A stretch of DNA of 41,980 nucleotides, from positions 1 through 41,980 of the forward strand of contig JAGFWP010000024.1 in the NCBI GenBank assembly GCA_017639935.1, written 5' to 3'. Below are positions 16,378 through 24,348 of the stretch, in pieces; position 1 is the stretch's first letter; every line of letters begins with the position of its first letter. Position numbers and translations under genes: made by a program. A model generated the notes under the pieces. That model worked only from the letters and a program-made list of their open reading frames with translations. It did no database searches and was not told the DNA's origin. The DNA is from Pelagibacteraceae bacterium (GTDB taxonomy: Bacteria; Pseudomonadota; Alphaproteobacteria; HIMB59; GCA-002718135).

Positions 16378-16428
16378 TATTCAATTAAGTTCCGATTTCA
16401 CTTGAAAGATCGCTCAAAGGAGGATGAA

Positions 16429-17508
16429 GTGGCCGATATAAATATCAATACAGTTAACAAATATTTTGGAGATGTGCATGTCATTAAAGACATATCTCTG
16501 GATGTAAAAAGTCAATCTTTTACCGTTTTAGTTGGACCCAGTGGTTGCGGTAAATCAACTATGCTAAGGATGATTGCGGGTTTAGAAGATATCAACTCAG
16601 GCACAATATCAATTGATGGACAAGTTGTTAATGATTTGCCTCCAAAAGAACGCAATATTGCAATGGTTTTTCAATCTTATGCTTTATATCCTCATATGAC
16701 TGTTTTCGATAATATGGCATTTGGTTTAAAGTTGGAAAAACGGTCTAAAGATGAAATAAATGAAAGAGTGCAAGAAGCTGCGAGAATTCTTCAAATTGAA
16801 GACTATTTGCAACGCAAACCTAAACAACTTTCTGGAGGACAACGACAACGTGTTGCGATTGGCAGAGCCATTACAAGAAAACCTAAAGTTTTTCTGTTTG
16901 ATGAGCCTTTATCAAACTTAGATGCTGCACTTCGTGTTCAAATGCGTGTGGAACTTGCAAAATTGCATGATGAGTTAAATGCGACAATGATTTATGTCAC
17001 TCATGATCAAACAGAAGCAATGACTTTAGCTGATGATATTGTGGTTCTTGATGAGGGAATAGTTTCCCAAAAAGGATCTCCAATGAAACTATATAATACC
17101 CCTTCTAACCTTTTTGTAGGTGGATTCATAGGTTCCCCAAAAATGAATTTTATTAAATCAACAATAATTAGTAAAAACAATGATTCCACAGAAGTGAATT
17201 TATTCGAATCATCGAAACTAACTGTACCTAAAATTTCAGACATTTCTTCTGAAGGTGATCAAGTTCAAATAGGTATTCGCCCCGAACATCTTCTGGTTAA
17301 TCAAGAAGGGGATGCGAGCTGGGAAAGCAAAGTTTTTGTTGTTGAAAAACTTGGCTCTGGAACTTTTTTATATTTAGAGAAAGAAGGTGAGCCCTTAGTT
17401 GTGGAAGCGGCTGGCGATTCGAATATCAAAGTAGGAGATACTGTTAAAATTGGCTTTAACGCATCTCGATGTCATATATTTGATAATTCTGATCAAGCCT
17501 TTCAGTAA
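16429..17508 (+). CDS. aglK: ABC transporter ATPase, AglK/MsmX/UgpC-like
   Basis: This cytoplasmic subunit powers sugar import. Walker A (GPSGCGKST), Q loop (MVFQSYALYPHMTV), signature (LSGGQRQRVAIGRA), Walker B (KVFLFDEPLSNLDA) and the switch His (YVTHDQTEAMTLA) are all present, followed by a C-terminal TOBE/OB region (QIGIRPEHLLV). The track starts at a TTG at 16402, but AAAGGAGG at 16416-16423 sits five bases before an in-frame GTG at 16429, giving MADININTVNKYFGD. That start is preferred. It is the only sugar-type ABC ATPase in the window and may also serve the second importer at 24349-27398, whose genes lack one. Confidence 0.93.
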   Translation: MADININTVNKYFGDVHVIKDISLDVKSQSFTVLVGPSGCGKSTMLRMIAGLEDINSGTISIDGQVVNDLPPKERNIAMVFQSYALYPHMTVFDNMAFGLKLEKRSKDEINERVQEAARILQIEDYLQRKPKQLSGGQRQRVAIGRAITRKPKVFLFDEPLSNLDAALRVQMRVELAKLHDELNATMIYVTHDQTEAMTLADDIVVLDEGIVSQKGSPMKLYNTPSNLFVGGFIGSPKMNFIKSTIISKNNDSTEVNLFESSKLTVPKISDISSEGDQVQIGIRPEHLLVNQEGDASWESKVFVVEKLGSGTFLYLEKEGEPLVVEAAGDSNIKVGDTVKIGFNASRCHIFDNSDQAFQ

Positions 17509-17728
17509 TAGAATCGGCAATATTTCACGTAAGGTTTAATCAAGATCTACTGCCGATTTCTTACTTATTTATTGTCAATATTAGTTACAAATCGTAATTA
17601 TTTTAATCGAGCAGAGAGTTTCATATTATTTCCTCCTAAAGAAGTATTCCTCAAACTTCTCTGCTCATTACAATTTTAATTTTTTTCATCACAATAACAA
17701 AGTGAGAATATAATGAGAAATTATTAGA
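17509..17728. other. Intergenic stretch with inverted repeats and an orphan minus-strand translation start
   Basis: Two inverted repeats lie here: AATCGGCA/TGCCGATT (17512-17519 and 17551-17558) and GAGCAGAGA/TCTCTGCTC (17609-17617 and 17658-17666). On the minus strand AGGAGG is followed at good spacing by an ATG at 17624, but the frame (M-K-L-S-A-R-L-K) stops after eight codons. The initiation region looks like that of the binding-protein gene at 25563. It may be a relic of a lost gene or a leader peptide. No longer ORF is present. Confidence 0.45.
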
Positions 17729-18322
17729 TTAATTAAAATATTTTTCTAATTTTACTTTTATTTTATTAGGATCTGTAAGATGTACGGTTACAAAATTTAA
17801 TTTTTTTGCTGCCTCAATATTCTCTTTTTTATCATCCACAAATACGGTCTCCTCAGGAGTTAAATTGAATTTAGAAATTGCTAGTTCATATATTGCTATT
17901 TCAGGTTTAATTAATTTAACCTCTCCGGATAAAAGTAAACCATCAAATTTATTTAAAAAAGGATAATCATCCAACATTCCCACAAACGTTTCTTCTGACC
18001 AATTAGATAAAACATAGCACAAAAAATTTTTTGATTTTAAATCCAATAATAACTCAACAGAACATTGAAAAGTTGTTTTAATCATATTCCGATGATTGGC
18101 ATAATACATTTTTATTTCCTTGTCATACTGAGGAAATTTATTAATTAGTTCATATTCCGCATCTTTAATTAGCCTTCCCCTGTCTTGTTGGGCATTCCAT
18201 TCATCACTGCAAACATTTGTAAGAAAAAAATCCATTTCATCTACGGAAGAAAAAAAACTTTGATAATAATGTTTTGGGTTCCAATCAAAAAAAATGCCGC
18301 CCAAATCAAATAGAAATTTCAT
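17729..18322 (-). CDS. HAD-superfamily phosphatase, YihX-like
   Basis: The 197-residue protein begins MKFLFDLGGIFFDW, a motif I in which the nucleophile Asp is followed by L-G rather than by the usual second Asp. This variant is shared with YihX-type sugar-1-phosphatases. Motif II (YVLSNWSEETF), the motif III Lys (KLIKPEIAIYELA) and motif IV (TVFVDDKKENIEAAKKL) are all present. A cap domain of helices covers residues of about 15-85. Its substrate is probably a small phosphate ester, and the sugar context would fit a hexose phosphate, but this is not shown. It is divergent from the P-loop kinase gene. Confidence 0.85.
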   Translation of the reverse strand: MKFLFDLGGIFFDWNPKHYYQSFFSSVDEMDFFLTNVCSDEWNAQQDRGRLIKDAEYELINKFPQYDKEIKMYYANHRNMIKTTFQCSVELLLDLKSKNFLCYVLSNWSEETFVGMLDDYPFLNKFDGLLLSGEVKLIKPEIAIYELAISKFNLTPEETVFVDDKKENIEAAKKLNFVTVHLTDPNKIKVKLEKYFN

Positions 18323-18392
18323 ATTAATTAATATATCTATAAAATAAATTAAGTATAAAGAATATTATCAAAAAGCATTTAACATATTAGAA

Positions 18393-19295
18393 TTGATTGT
18401 TAAATATGATAATTATGACAATATTAATGCTATGCAAAAAAATATTATAGATTCAATTCAAAATGATTTTTTTGAGTTGACAAATAAAAAATTATCTAAA
18501 AAACAAATAGAGAAAAAAATCCTTCCTATATTTTTTTACATATACAATTCAAAAAGAAAAAAGTTTTTAATTTCAGGGTCTCAAGGAATAGGTAAAACTA
18601 CTATTCTTGAAATATTAAATAGAAACTTTCATAAATTTTTTGGAAAAAAAATTTTATCGTTGAGTTTAGATGATTTTTACTATGATAAGGCTCTAAGAAT
18701 AATATTATCAAAAACCATACATCCTCTATTGATGACAAGGGGGGTTCCAGGAACCCACAATACAAAAAAAATATTAAATGTCATAAAAAAATTCAATAAA
18801 TCTGAATATCCGATAAAAATTCCTATTTTTAACAAATTAAAAGATTTGAGTAGGAAAAAACAGAGAATAGTAAACAAAAAAACCGACATAATTATTCTCG
18901 AAGGATGGTGTTGTGGTTCTCCTCCAATAAATAAAAAATATCTACATAAAAATATTAATTATTTAGAAAAGCGATTTGATAAAAAATTAACATGGAGAAA
19001 TTATTACAATAATAAACTTAAAAATGAATATTCAGAATTGTTTAAAAAATTTGATAAATTAATATATTTTAATGCGCCTAACTTCTCTCACGTTTCTAGT
19101 TGGAGACTGAAACAAGAAAAAAATATGAAAATAACTAAAAACTCTAAACAGGGGATGGACAAAAAAGAGATTGCTGAATTTATTCAACATTATGAAAAAG
19201 TTACAAAATGGATGATGAAAGTTTTGCCGACAAAAGCTGATTTGACCATTTATATTAATACAAATCAAAATATTAAAAAAATATCCATCGCTTAA
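18393..19295 (+). CDS. P-loop kinase, D-glycerate 3-kinase-like
   Basis: The protein contains a Walker A loop (ISGSQGIGKTTIL), then LSLDDFYYDKALRIIL, then PLLMTRGVPGTHNTKKI and IILEGWCCGSPP. This is the series found in plant D-glycerate 3-kinase and its microbial relatives, which phosphorylate glycerate to 3-phosphoglycerate. The track start is a TTG; an in-frame ATG at 18432 is the alternative and neither has a clear ribosome site. The gene is notably more AT-rich than its neighbours and its product is packed with Lys, Asn and Ile. Its last 23 bases overlap the convergent methyltransferase gene. The substrate assignment is by resemblance only. Confidence 0.75.
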   Translation: MIVKYDNYDNINAMQKNIIDSIQNDFFELTNKKLSKKQIEKKILPIFFYIYNSKRKKFLISGSQGIGKTTILEILNRNFHKFFGKKILSLSLDDFYYDKALRIILSKTIHPLLMTRGVPGTHNTKKILNVIKKFNKSEYPIKIPIFNKLKDLSRKKQRIVNKKTDIIILEGWCCGSPPINKKYLHKNINYLEKRFDKKLTWRNYYNNKLKNEYSELFKKFDKLIYFNAPNFSHVSSWRLKQEKNMKITKNSKQGMDKKEIAEFIQHYEKVTKWMMKVLPTKADLTIYINTNQNIKKISIA

Positions 19296-19737
19296 CCGCC
19301 TTCATATACTGACCATACTCATCAGAGAATTTATTCAGTAAAGAGTTCTCTTCTAATTTTATTACATAATTATGCAACCAAATAGCTAGCCCAACAGCTG
19401 ATAAAAAATACATAACATTTTCAAAAACCAAAAACATACTTAATAAAAACATTACGATTGCAAGATAAATAGGGTTGCGAGTATAAGCAAAAATTCCTGT
19501 TTTTATTATCCGATCAGTTGTTGATGCTGGAAGCGGATTTTCATCATAAGATTTAAACATATTGAATCCGGAAATGAAAATAAATGTGCTCGATATTAAA
19601 CCTAAAACACCCAAAAGCTTGAATGCATAAATAAGAGGGTATTTGGGTACAATGAATTCACCTATTACATAAGAAAAGACTAGCAATCCAACTGCTATCC
19701 GCAAAGGATTGCCAATAATATTTGGTCCATTGCTCAT
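19273..19737 (-). CDS. Isoprenylcysteine carboxyl methyltransferase-like membrane protein
   Basis: The 154-residue protein has about four hydrophobic segments and the C-terminal signature of the ICMT/PEMT fold: TRNPIYLAIVMFLLSMFLVFEN followed by VIKLEENSLLNKFSDEYGQYMKAVKRWI. The RNPxY and EExxL...F...Y..Y elements bind S-adenosylmethionine in this fold. Bacterial members methylate unknown lipids or small molecules. The start overlaps the stop of the upstream HAD gene by four bases (ATGA), implying translational coupling, and the 3' end overlaps the convergent kinase gene. Confidence 0.82.
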   Translation of the reverse strand: MSNGPNIIGNPLRIAVGLLVFSYVIGEFIVPKYPLIYAFKLLGVLGLISSTFIFISGFNMFKSYDENPLPASTTDRIIKTGIFAYTRNPIYLAIVMFLLSMFLVFENVMYFLSAVGLAIWLHNYVIKLEENSLLNKFSDEYGQYMKAVKRWIFF

Positions 19738-20393
19738 AATTTGTTTATTAATAATAACATATCTTCATAATTTTTTACAACAGCGTAAGCGCCCGCATCT
19801 AAAAGCTCTTGATCGGAGCGATCCTTGTGCCAATGCTTTCCTGCTATTAAGCCAATAACTTTAACACCTGTTGAAACGCCCGCTTGAATTCCAACCGCGC
19901 TGTCTTCAATAATAATTGTCTCTTTTTTATCAAGATTGGCAATATCTATAAGTCTTTGGTAAACATCGGGTTCGGGCTTGGGTTTTCCTACTAAATCAAA
20001 AGAACTAATTGAGTCTTCGTTAAAATAACAATCTATTCCTACTATTTTCAAACCTCTTTTGATTCTCTCTTTATTGCTGTTAGATCCAATAAACCTATTA
20101 TGATTTGTATTTTCCAAAAAATGATTCACGCCAAATACAACTTCTAACTCTTTAGAAAACAAGTCGTTAGCAAGAGACATTACATCATTAAAAAAAGATT
20201 GCTTATCAAGAATATTAAAAAGTGATGACAACTCAGATATAACCTGAAATGTTTTTTTTCCAGCAAACTTTGAAAATTCATTTTCCTCAAACGTAATATT
20301 TTTTTCAGCTAAATATTTTCTCATAGCTTTTGCCGCTAGAATTTCACTATCCACAAGAACGCCATCAAAATCAAAGATGATATTTTTTATCAT
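19734..20393 (-). CDS. HAD-superfamily hydrolase, subfamily IA (phosphatase/phosphomutase-like)
   Basis: The 219-residue protein has motif I IIFDFDGVLVDSE, motif II RFIGSNSNKERIKRGL, the motif III Lys in LVGKPKPEPDVYQRL and motif IV TIIIEDSAVGIQAGVSTGVKVIG, with a helical cap in between. This is the layout of sugar-phosphate phosphatases such as YieH or YniC and of beta-phosphoglucomutase. Without a clear cap-domain signature the exact reaction is open. It is read first in a coupled pair with the ICMT-like gene. Confidence 0.87.
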   Translation of the reverse strand: MIKNIIFDFDGVLVDSEILAAKAMRKYLAEKNITFEENEFSKFAGKKTFQVISELSSLFNILDKQSFFNDVMSLANDLFSKELEVVFGVNHFLENTNHNRFIGSNSNKERIKRGLKIVGIDCYFNEDSISSFDLVGKPKPEPDVYQRLIDIANLDKKETIIIEDSAVGIQAGVSTGVKVIGLIAGKHWHKDRSDQELLDAGAYAVVKNYEDMLLLINKL

Positions 20394-20497
20394 TAATGGG
20401 GCTCTTATTTATTGAATTTTTCCAATAATCACAGCATTTTTTGAAACTTTTACGAACTTGTAATTTTTTTTTTATAATTTAATAGATTAGTATTAAG

Positions 20498-21283
20498 GTG
20501 TATCCGCTAAAAAAAGAGTTTGATAGTAATTCTACTTATTGTGAACACAATATAGATGTTTCAGGCATTCCGAGTATCTTTATTCATGGTGTCGGGCTTG
20601 ATAACACAATGTGGTTACCACAGAAGAATTTTTTTCATAATAAAAAAATTATTTTTTATGATTTATTAAATCATGGAAAATCTAAGAAGGAATACCTTGG
20701 ACTTAATTTTGAAGATTTTATCAAACAACTCAATCAATTACTTGAATATTTTAACATAAAGAAATGCAACTTGATTGGTTTTTCCTTAGGTGCATTAATA
20801 GCTCAACATTTTACTTCGCGGCATTATGATAAATTAAATAAACTAATCATAATCGGTAGTGTCTATAAACGAACAGAAGAACAACTTAAGAAAGTAAAAA
20901 ATCGTTTTAATATGGCTTTGCGAGGTGAAAGCATAACAAAAGACTCGATTAATCGTTGGTTTAATAAAGAATATTTAGAAAATAACCCTGATATATATGA
21001 TTTCTTTTTTTCTCTTCTGGAAAAAAAGAAAAATAAAGATTTTCTGCCTGCATATAAATTATTCGTTGATGCAGATAATTTGCCATTGAATTTTTCAAAT
21101 TTTACTATGCCCACGTTAATAATGACAGGTGAAAATGAAATTGGATCTACGCCGTATATGAGTAAAATGTTGCAGAAAGAAATTCAAAACAGTAAACTTT
21201 ATATTGTTTCAAAAGCAAAACATATGGCAACTTATGAAAAAGCCAGTGATGTTAATTTACAAATATCAGAGTTTCTATATTAA
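20498..21283 (+). CDS. Alpha/beta-fold hydrolase
   Basis: The gene starts with GTG, preceded by a weak TAAGG. The 261-residue product has the oxyanion segment IFIHGVGLDNTMW, the nucleophile elbow GFSLGALIAQ with the catalytic Ser, and a C-terminal His in VSKAKHMATYEK, while TLIMTGENEIGS holds the likely acid region. It resembles 3-oxoadipate enol-lactonase and esterase-like single-domain hydrolases. No aromatic pathway gene is nearby, so the substrate is unknown. It is divergent from the HAD/ICMT pair and converges with glmS. Confidence 0.87.
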   Translation: MYPLKKEFDSNSTYCEHNIDVSGIPSIFIHGVGLDNTMWLPQKNFFHNKKIIFYDLLNHGKSKKEYLGLNFEDFIKQLNQLLEYFNIKKCNLIGFSLGALIAQHFTSRHYDKLNKLIIIGSVYKRTEEQLKKVKNRFNMALRGESITKDSINRWFNKEYLENNPDIYDFFFSLLEKKKNKDFLPAYKLFVDADNLPLNFSNFTMPTLIMTGENEIGSTPYMSKMLQKEIQNSKLYIVSKAKHMATYEKASDVNLQISEFLY

Positions 21284-21319
21284 AACTAAAGCAAGTCCCA
21301 CTAATCCGCCTCTATCCTG

Positions 21320-23140
21320 TCATTCTACCGTAACAGATTTAGCAAGATTGCGAGGTTGATCAACATCAGTGCCAAGAAGAACAGCTAAGTAATAGGCTAT
21401 AAGTTGTACTGGCAAAGAATAAAGAATGGCGGAGGTTACAAAATTTGTATTTGGCAAAACAATTGTCTGATCACAGTATTTTTTCGCCTTATCTACGCCC
21501 TTAGTGTCACTTATTAAAATAATTTTGCCATTTCGGGCTTTGATTTCTTGAATATTTGATAAAATTTTTAAAAAATTTTCATCATATGGAGCTAGAACTA
21601 TAACTGGTATATCTTCTTCAATGAGAGCTAAGGGGCCATGTTTTAACTCTCCTGCAGCATAACCCTCACAATGCTTGTAAGTAATTTCTTTTAATTTAAG
21701 GGCGCCTTCAAGTGCCAAAGGATACATTGGCCCCCTACCTATATAAAATATGCTTTTTGCATCTCTCAAGCTATGAGCGACTTCTTCAAATTTTTTTGAA
21801 TTATTTAATATCCTTCTCATTGTTTGATGGATTTTAAACAATGATTGAAAAATAGTGTCCTTAGCATAATCAATATTCTCCATATTATTTTTTTTTATAT
21901 GTAAAGCTAATAGAGCTAAAACTGCCAACTGTGATGTAAATGCCTTTGTTGAAGCAACACCAATTTCAGGTCCAGCAACTGTAGGCAATATATAATCACT
22001 CATTCTTGCAATAGAGCTACTAAGAACGTTCACAATTGATATAGTAAAAATGTTATGCTGCTTAAACTTTTTGAGACATTCCAAAGTATCCATAGTTTCT
22101 CCAGATTGAGAAACAACAATACCTATGGAATTATTGACAGGTTTGTCTTTTCGATAACGATATTCTGATCCAATATCAATTGAAGTGGGAATCCCTGTTA
22201 ATTGTTCAAGCCAATATTTCGCAATCATGCATGAATGATAAGCTGTTCCACAGGCTACCAGAATTAAATTTGATACATTGCTAAAATCGATTTCATTTTC
22301 CGGAAAAAAAATCGAGCTGTTTTTTTTGTCAGCAAAATTTAAGATTGTATCTTCAATGCTTATAGGTTGGTGAAAAATTTCTTTTTCCATAAAGTGCTTG
22401 AAATCCCCCCTGACTTTAAAATCTTTTTTTGGCACAAATTCATGCATTTCTCTTTTCACTTCATTTCCTTCAATGTCATAAATTGATATTGAAGACTTGT
22501 TAATTGTAGCTATATCATTCTCTTCTAAAAATATTATTTCCTTTGTTTCGTCCGGCAAACCCAAAAGATCGGAACTGATGGAATTAAAGGCATCTGACAG
22601 GCCTAAAACAAGAGGGCTGCCTTTTCGCGTTGCATATATTGAATCTGATCCCCTAACCAAAAAACCAAGCGAGAATGTTCCTACAATTTTATTACTTAAA
22701 TCTCGGATAGCTTCGATTGGATTATTATATTTGTTCAATAATTTATTAAATATTTCAGCAATAACTTCTGAATCTGTTTCAGATGTAATGTTTTTACTAT
22801 TCAATGAATAATGATTTGATAATTCTTCAAAATTTTCAATAATGCCATTGTGAACTAAAGCACAATTATCTTTTATAAAAGGATGACAATTAGTTAACGA
22901 CGGCTTTCCATGTGTTGCCCATCTGGTGTGCCCAATAACCATATTTCCTTTTATTTTATCTTTAACAATTTCTTTTTCTAAATGTGAAATTTTTCTTATG
23001 CTTTTTTTATGAATAAAAGCATCCCCATTCAATGCAGTGATGCCGCACGAGTCATAGCCTCTGTATTCTAAAGAGTTTAATCCTGAAACTATGTCGTTAA
23101 CACAATTATTACGACTAGCTATTCCTACAATGCCGCACAT
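21320..23140 (-). CDS. glmS: Glutamine-fructose-6-phosphate aminotransferase (isomerising)
   Basis: GlmS makes glucosamine 6-phosphate from fructose 6-phosphate and glutamine, the first step toward UDP-GlcNAc. The 606-residue protein is full length. It has the N-terminal nucleophile Cys2 in MCGIVGIAS, GHTRWATHGKPS and VHNGIIENF in the glutaminase domain, two SIS isomerase domains (VACGTAYHSCMIAKYW; SQSGETMDTLE; GRGPMYPLALEGALKLKEITY; GELKHGPLALIEE), and the diagnostic C-terminus DQPRNLAKSVTVE. Its neighbour upstream on the same strand is nagA. A complete glutaminase domain argues for synthesis rather than for the SIS-only deaminases of amino-sugar breakdown. Confidence 0.97.
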   Translation of the reverse strand: MCGIVGIASRNNCVNDIVSGLNSLEYRGYDSCGITALNGDAFIHKKSIRKISHLEKEIVKDKIKGNMVIGHTRWATHGKPSLTNCHPFIKDNCALVHNGIIENFEELSNHYSLNSKNITSETDSEVIAEIFNKLLNKYNNPIEAIRDLSNKIVGTFSLGFLVRGSDSIYATRKGSPLVLGLSDAFNSISSDLLGLPDETKEIIFLEENDIATINKSSISIYDIEGNEVKREMHEFVPKKDFKVRGDFKHFMEKEIFHQPISIEDTILNFADKKNSSIFFPENEIDFSNVSNLILVACGTAYHSCMIAKYWLEQLTGIPTSIDIGSEYRYRKDKPVNNSIGIVVSQSGETMDTLECLKKFKQHNIFTISIVNVLSSSIARMSDYILPTVAGPEIGVASTKAFTSQLAVLALLALHIKKNNMENIDYAKDTIFQSLFKIHQTMRRILNNSKKFEEVAHSLRDAKSIFYIGRGPMYPLALEGALKLKEITYKHCEGYAAGELKHGPLALIEEDIPVIVLAPYDENFLKILSNIQEIKARNGKIILISDTKGVDKAKKYCDQTIVLPNTNFVTSAILYSLPVQLIAYYLAVLLGTDVDQPRNLAKSVTVE

Positions 23141-23218
23141 GATAAAGGGAGATTTATATTATTTTGTATGAATTAACAGTATTATTGAACCTGATTTATT
23201 AAAAAAATTTTCTAGTAC

Positions 23219-24304
23219 TTATGATATTAAATTTCCATGTAGATAAACTTTTTTAATGTTTAATGACTTATCTAGAACTATCAAGTTTGAACAAAACCCT
23301 TTTCCTATTTTTCCTTTATCATTTTCACAAAGATATTGAGCTGCATTGAAACTTGTCATTGCCACTGATTTTTGCATTGAAAAATTAATTTTAACTAAAT
23401 TTTTAAATGTATCATGCATATTTATAACGCTGCCTGCTAAAACAGTAGAATTAATTGTAGCTCGTCCATTTTTTTTTGATATTTTAGTACTTGAGAAATC
23501 ATAGTCTCCATCAGGCATTCCAGTTGCAGATATTGCATCTGTAATGGCATAAAGCCTTGGAATGCATTTGTGAGCAAGATGAATATTTTCTTTATCAACA
23601 TGATGTAAATCACAAATGATTTCTGCATATTCTGCATGTCTAAGAGCAGCTGTTACCACTCCTGGGTTGCGGTGATCATCCCCTGACATAGCATTATATA
23701 AGTGTGTAAAACCTACCTTATTCTTATTCAATATTTTCATACAGCAATTATAGTCAGCTAAAGAATGACCAATTTGAACTCTGATATTATTATCAATTAA
23801 ATAATCTATACAAGCTTCAGCTCCTTCCAATTCTGGCGCTAGTGTAATTACTTTAATTTTGACTTTTTCCTTAATCTTTTCAAAAAAATCAATATTGGGA
23901 AGTTGTGTGAAAGGAGGTTGCGCCCCTAATTTGTTTGGATTAATAAATGGCCCCTCTAAATGAACGCCTAATATATTTGTTTTATTTATGTTGTGAACGA
24001 TAAAATGATCAATACCTTCAACGGCATTAATAGTATTATCAAAAGAAGCTGTCAGTGTTGTTGGTAATAATGTAGTTGTGCCATGCTTGAGATGATACTT
24101 GGATATTTCTTTTATGGAAGAAAGTCCTGCCATAGTGTCAAAGCCGTTTCCACCATGGCAATGAAGATCTATAAAACCTGGTATTATTATATTTTCAAAA
24201 TCTGATTGCTCATTTTTATAAACAGATTCTATTTTGTCACTAAATTCAATAGTGCCCGTATACGAACTATCATGATTTATAATTTTTCCTGAAATTTTGT
24301 TCAC
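23219..24304 (-). CDS. nagA: N-acetylglucosamine-6-phosphate deacetylase
   Basis: NagA removes acetate from GlcNAc-6-phosphate to give glucosamine 6-phosphate. The start is a GTG, giving MNKISGKI. The 361-residue amidohydrolase shows FIDLHCHGGNGFDTM, GVHLEGPFINPNKLGAQ with the metal-binding Glu, IGHSLADY, GFTHLYNAMS, DLHHVD and the catalytic Asp in YAITDAISATGMPDG. It is read after the binding-protein gene, from which a hairpin separates it, and before glmS. The product would be the same metabolite that GlmS makes, so the two genes together suggest salvage of amino sugar directly into cell-wall synthesis. Confidence 0.93.
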   Translation of the reverse strand: MNKISGKIINHDSSYTGTIEFSDKIESVYKNEQSDFENIIIPGFIDLHCHGGNGFDTMAGLSSIKEISKYHLKHGTTTLLPTTLTASFDNTINAVEGIDHFIVHNINKTNILGVHLEGPFINPNKLGAQPPFTQLPNIDFFEKIKEKVKIKVITLAPELEGAEACIDYLIDNNIRVQIGHSLADYNCCMKILNKNKVGFTHLYNAMSGDDHRNPGVVTAALRHAEYAEIICDLHHVDKENIHLAHKCIPRLYAITDAISATGMPDGDYDFSSTKISKKNGRATINSTVLAGSVINMHDTFKNLVKINFSMQKSVAMTSFNAAQYLCENDKGKIGKGFCSNLIVLDKSLNIKKVYLHGNLIS

Positions 24305-24311
24305 AAAGAAA

Positions 24312-24338
24312 TTAAGGACCGCATTTAGCGGTCCTTAA
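24312..24338 (-). terminator. Perfect hairpin between the amino-sugar binding-protein gene and nagA
   Basis: TTAAGGACCGC and GCGGTCCTTAA make an 11-bp perfect stem around a 5-base loop. It lies just downstream of the binding-protein stop in the direction of transcription and eight bases before the nagA start codon. The following T tract is short and interrupted, so it is more likely to be a partial terminator or mRNA stabiliser than a full stop. Confidence 0.75.
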
Positions 24339-24348
24339 ATAAATAGGT

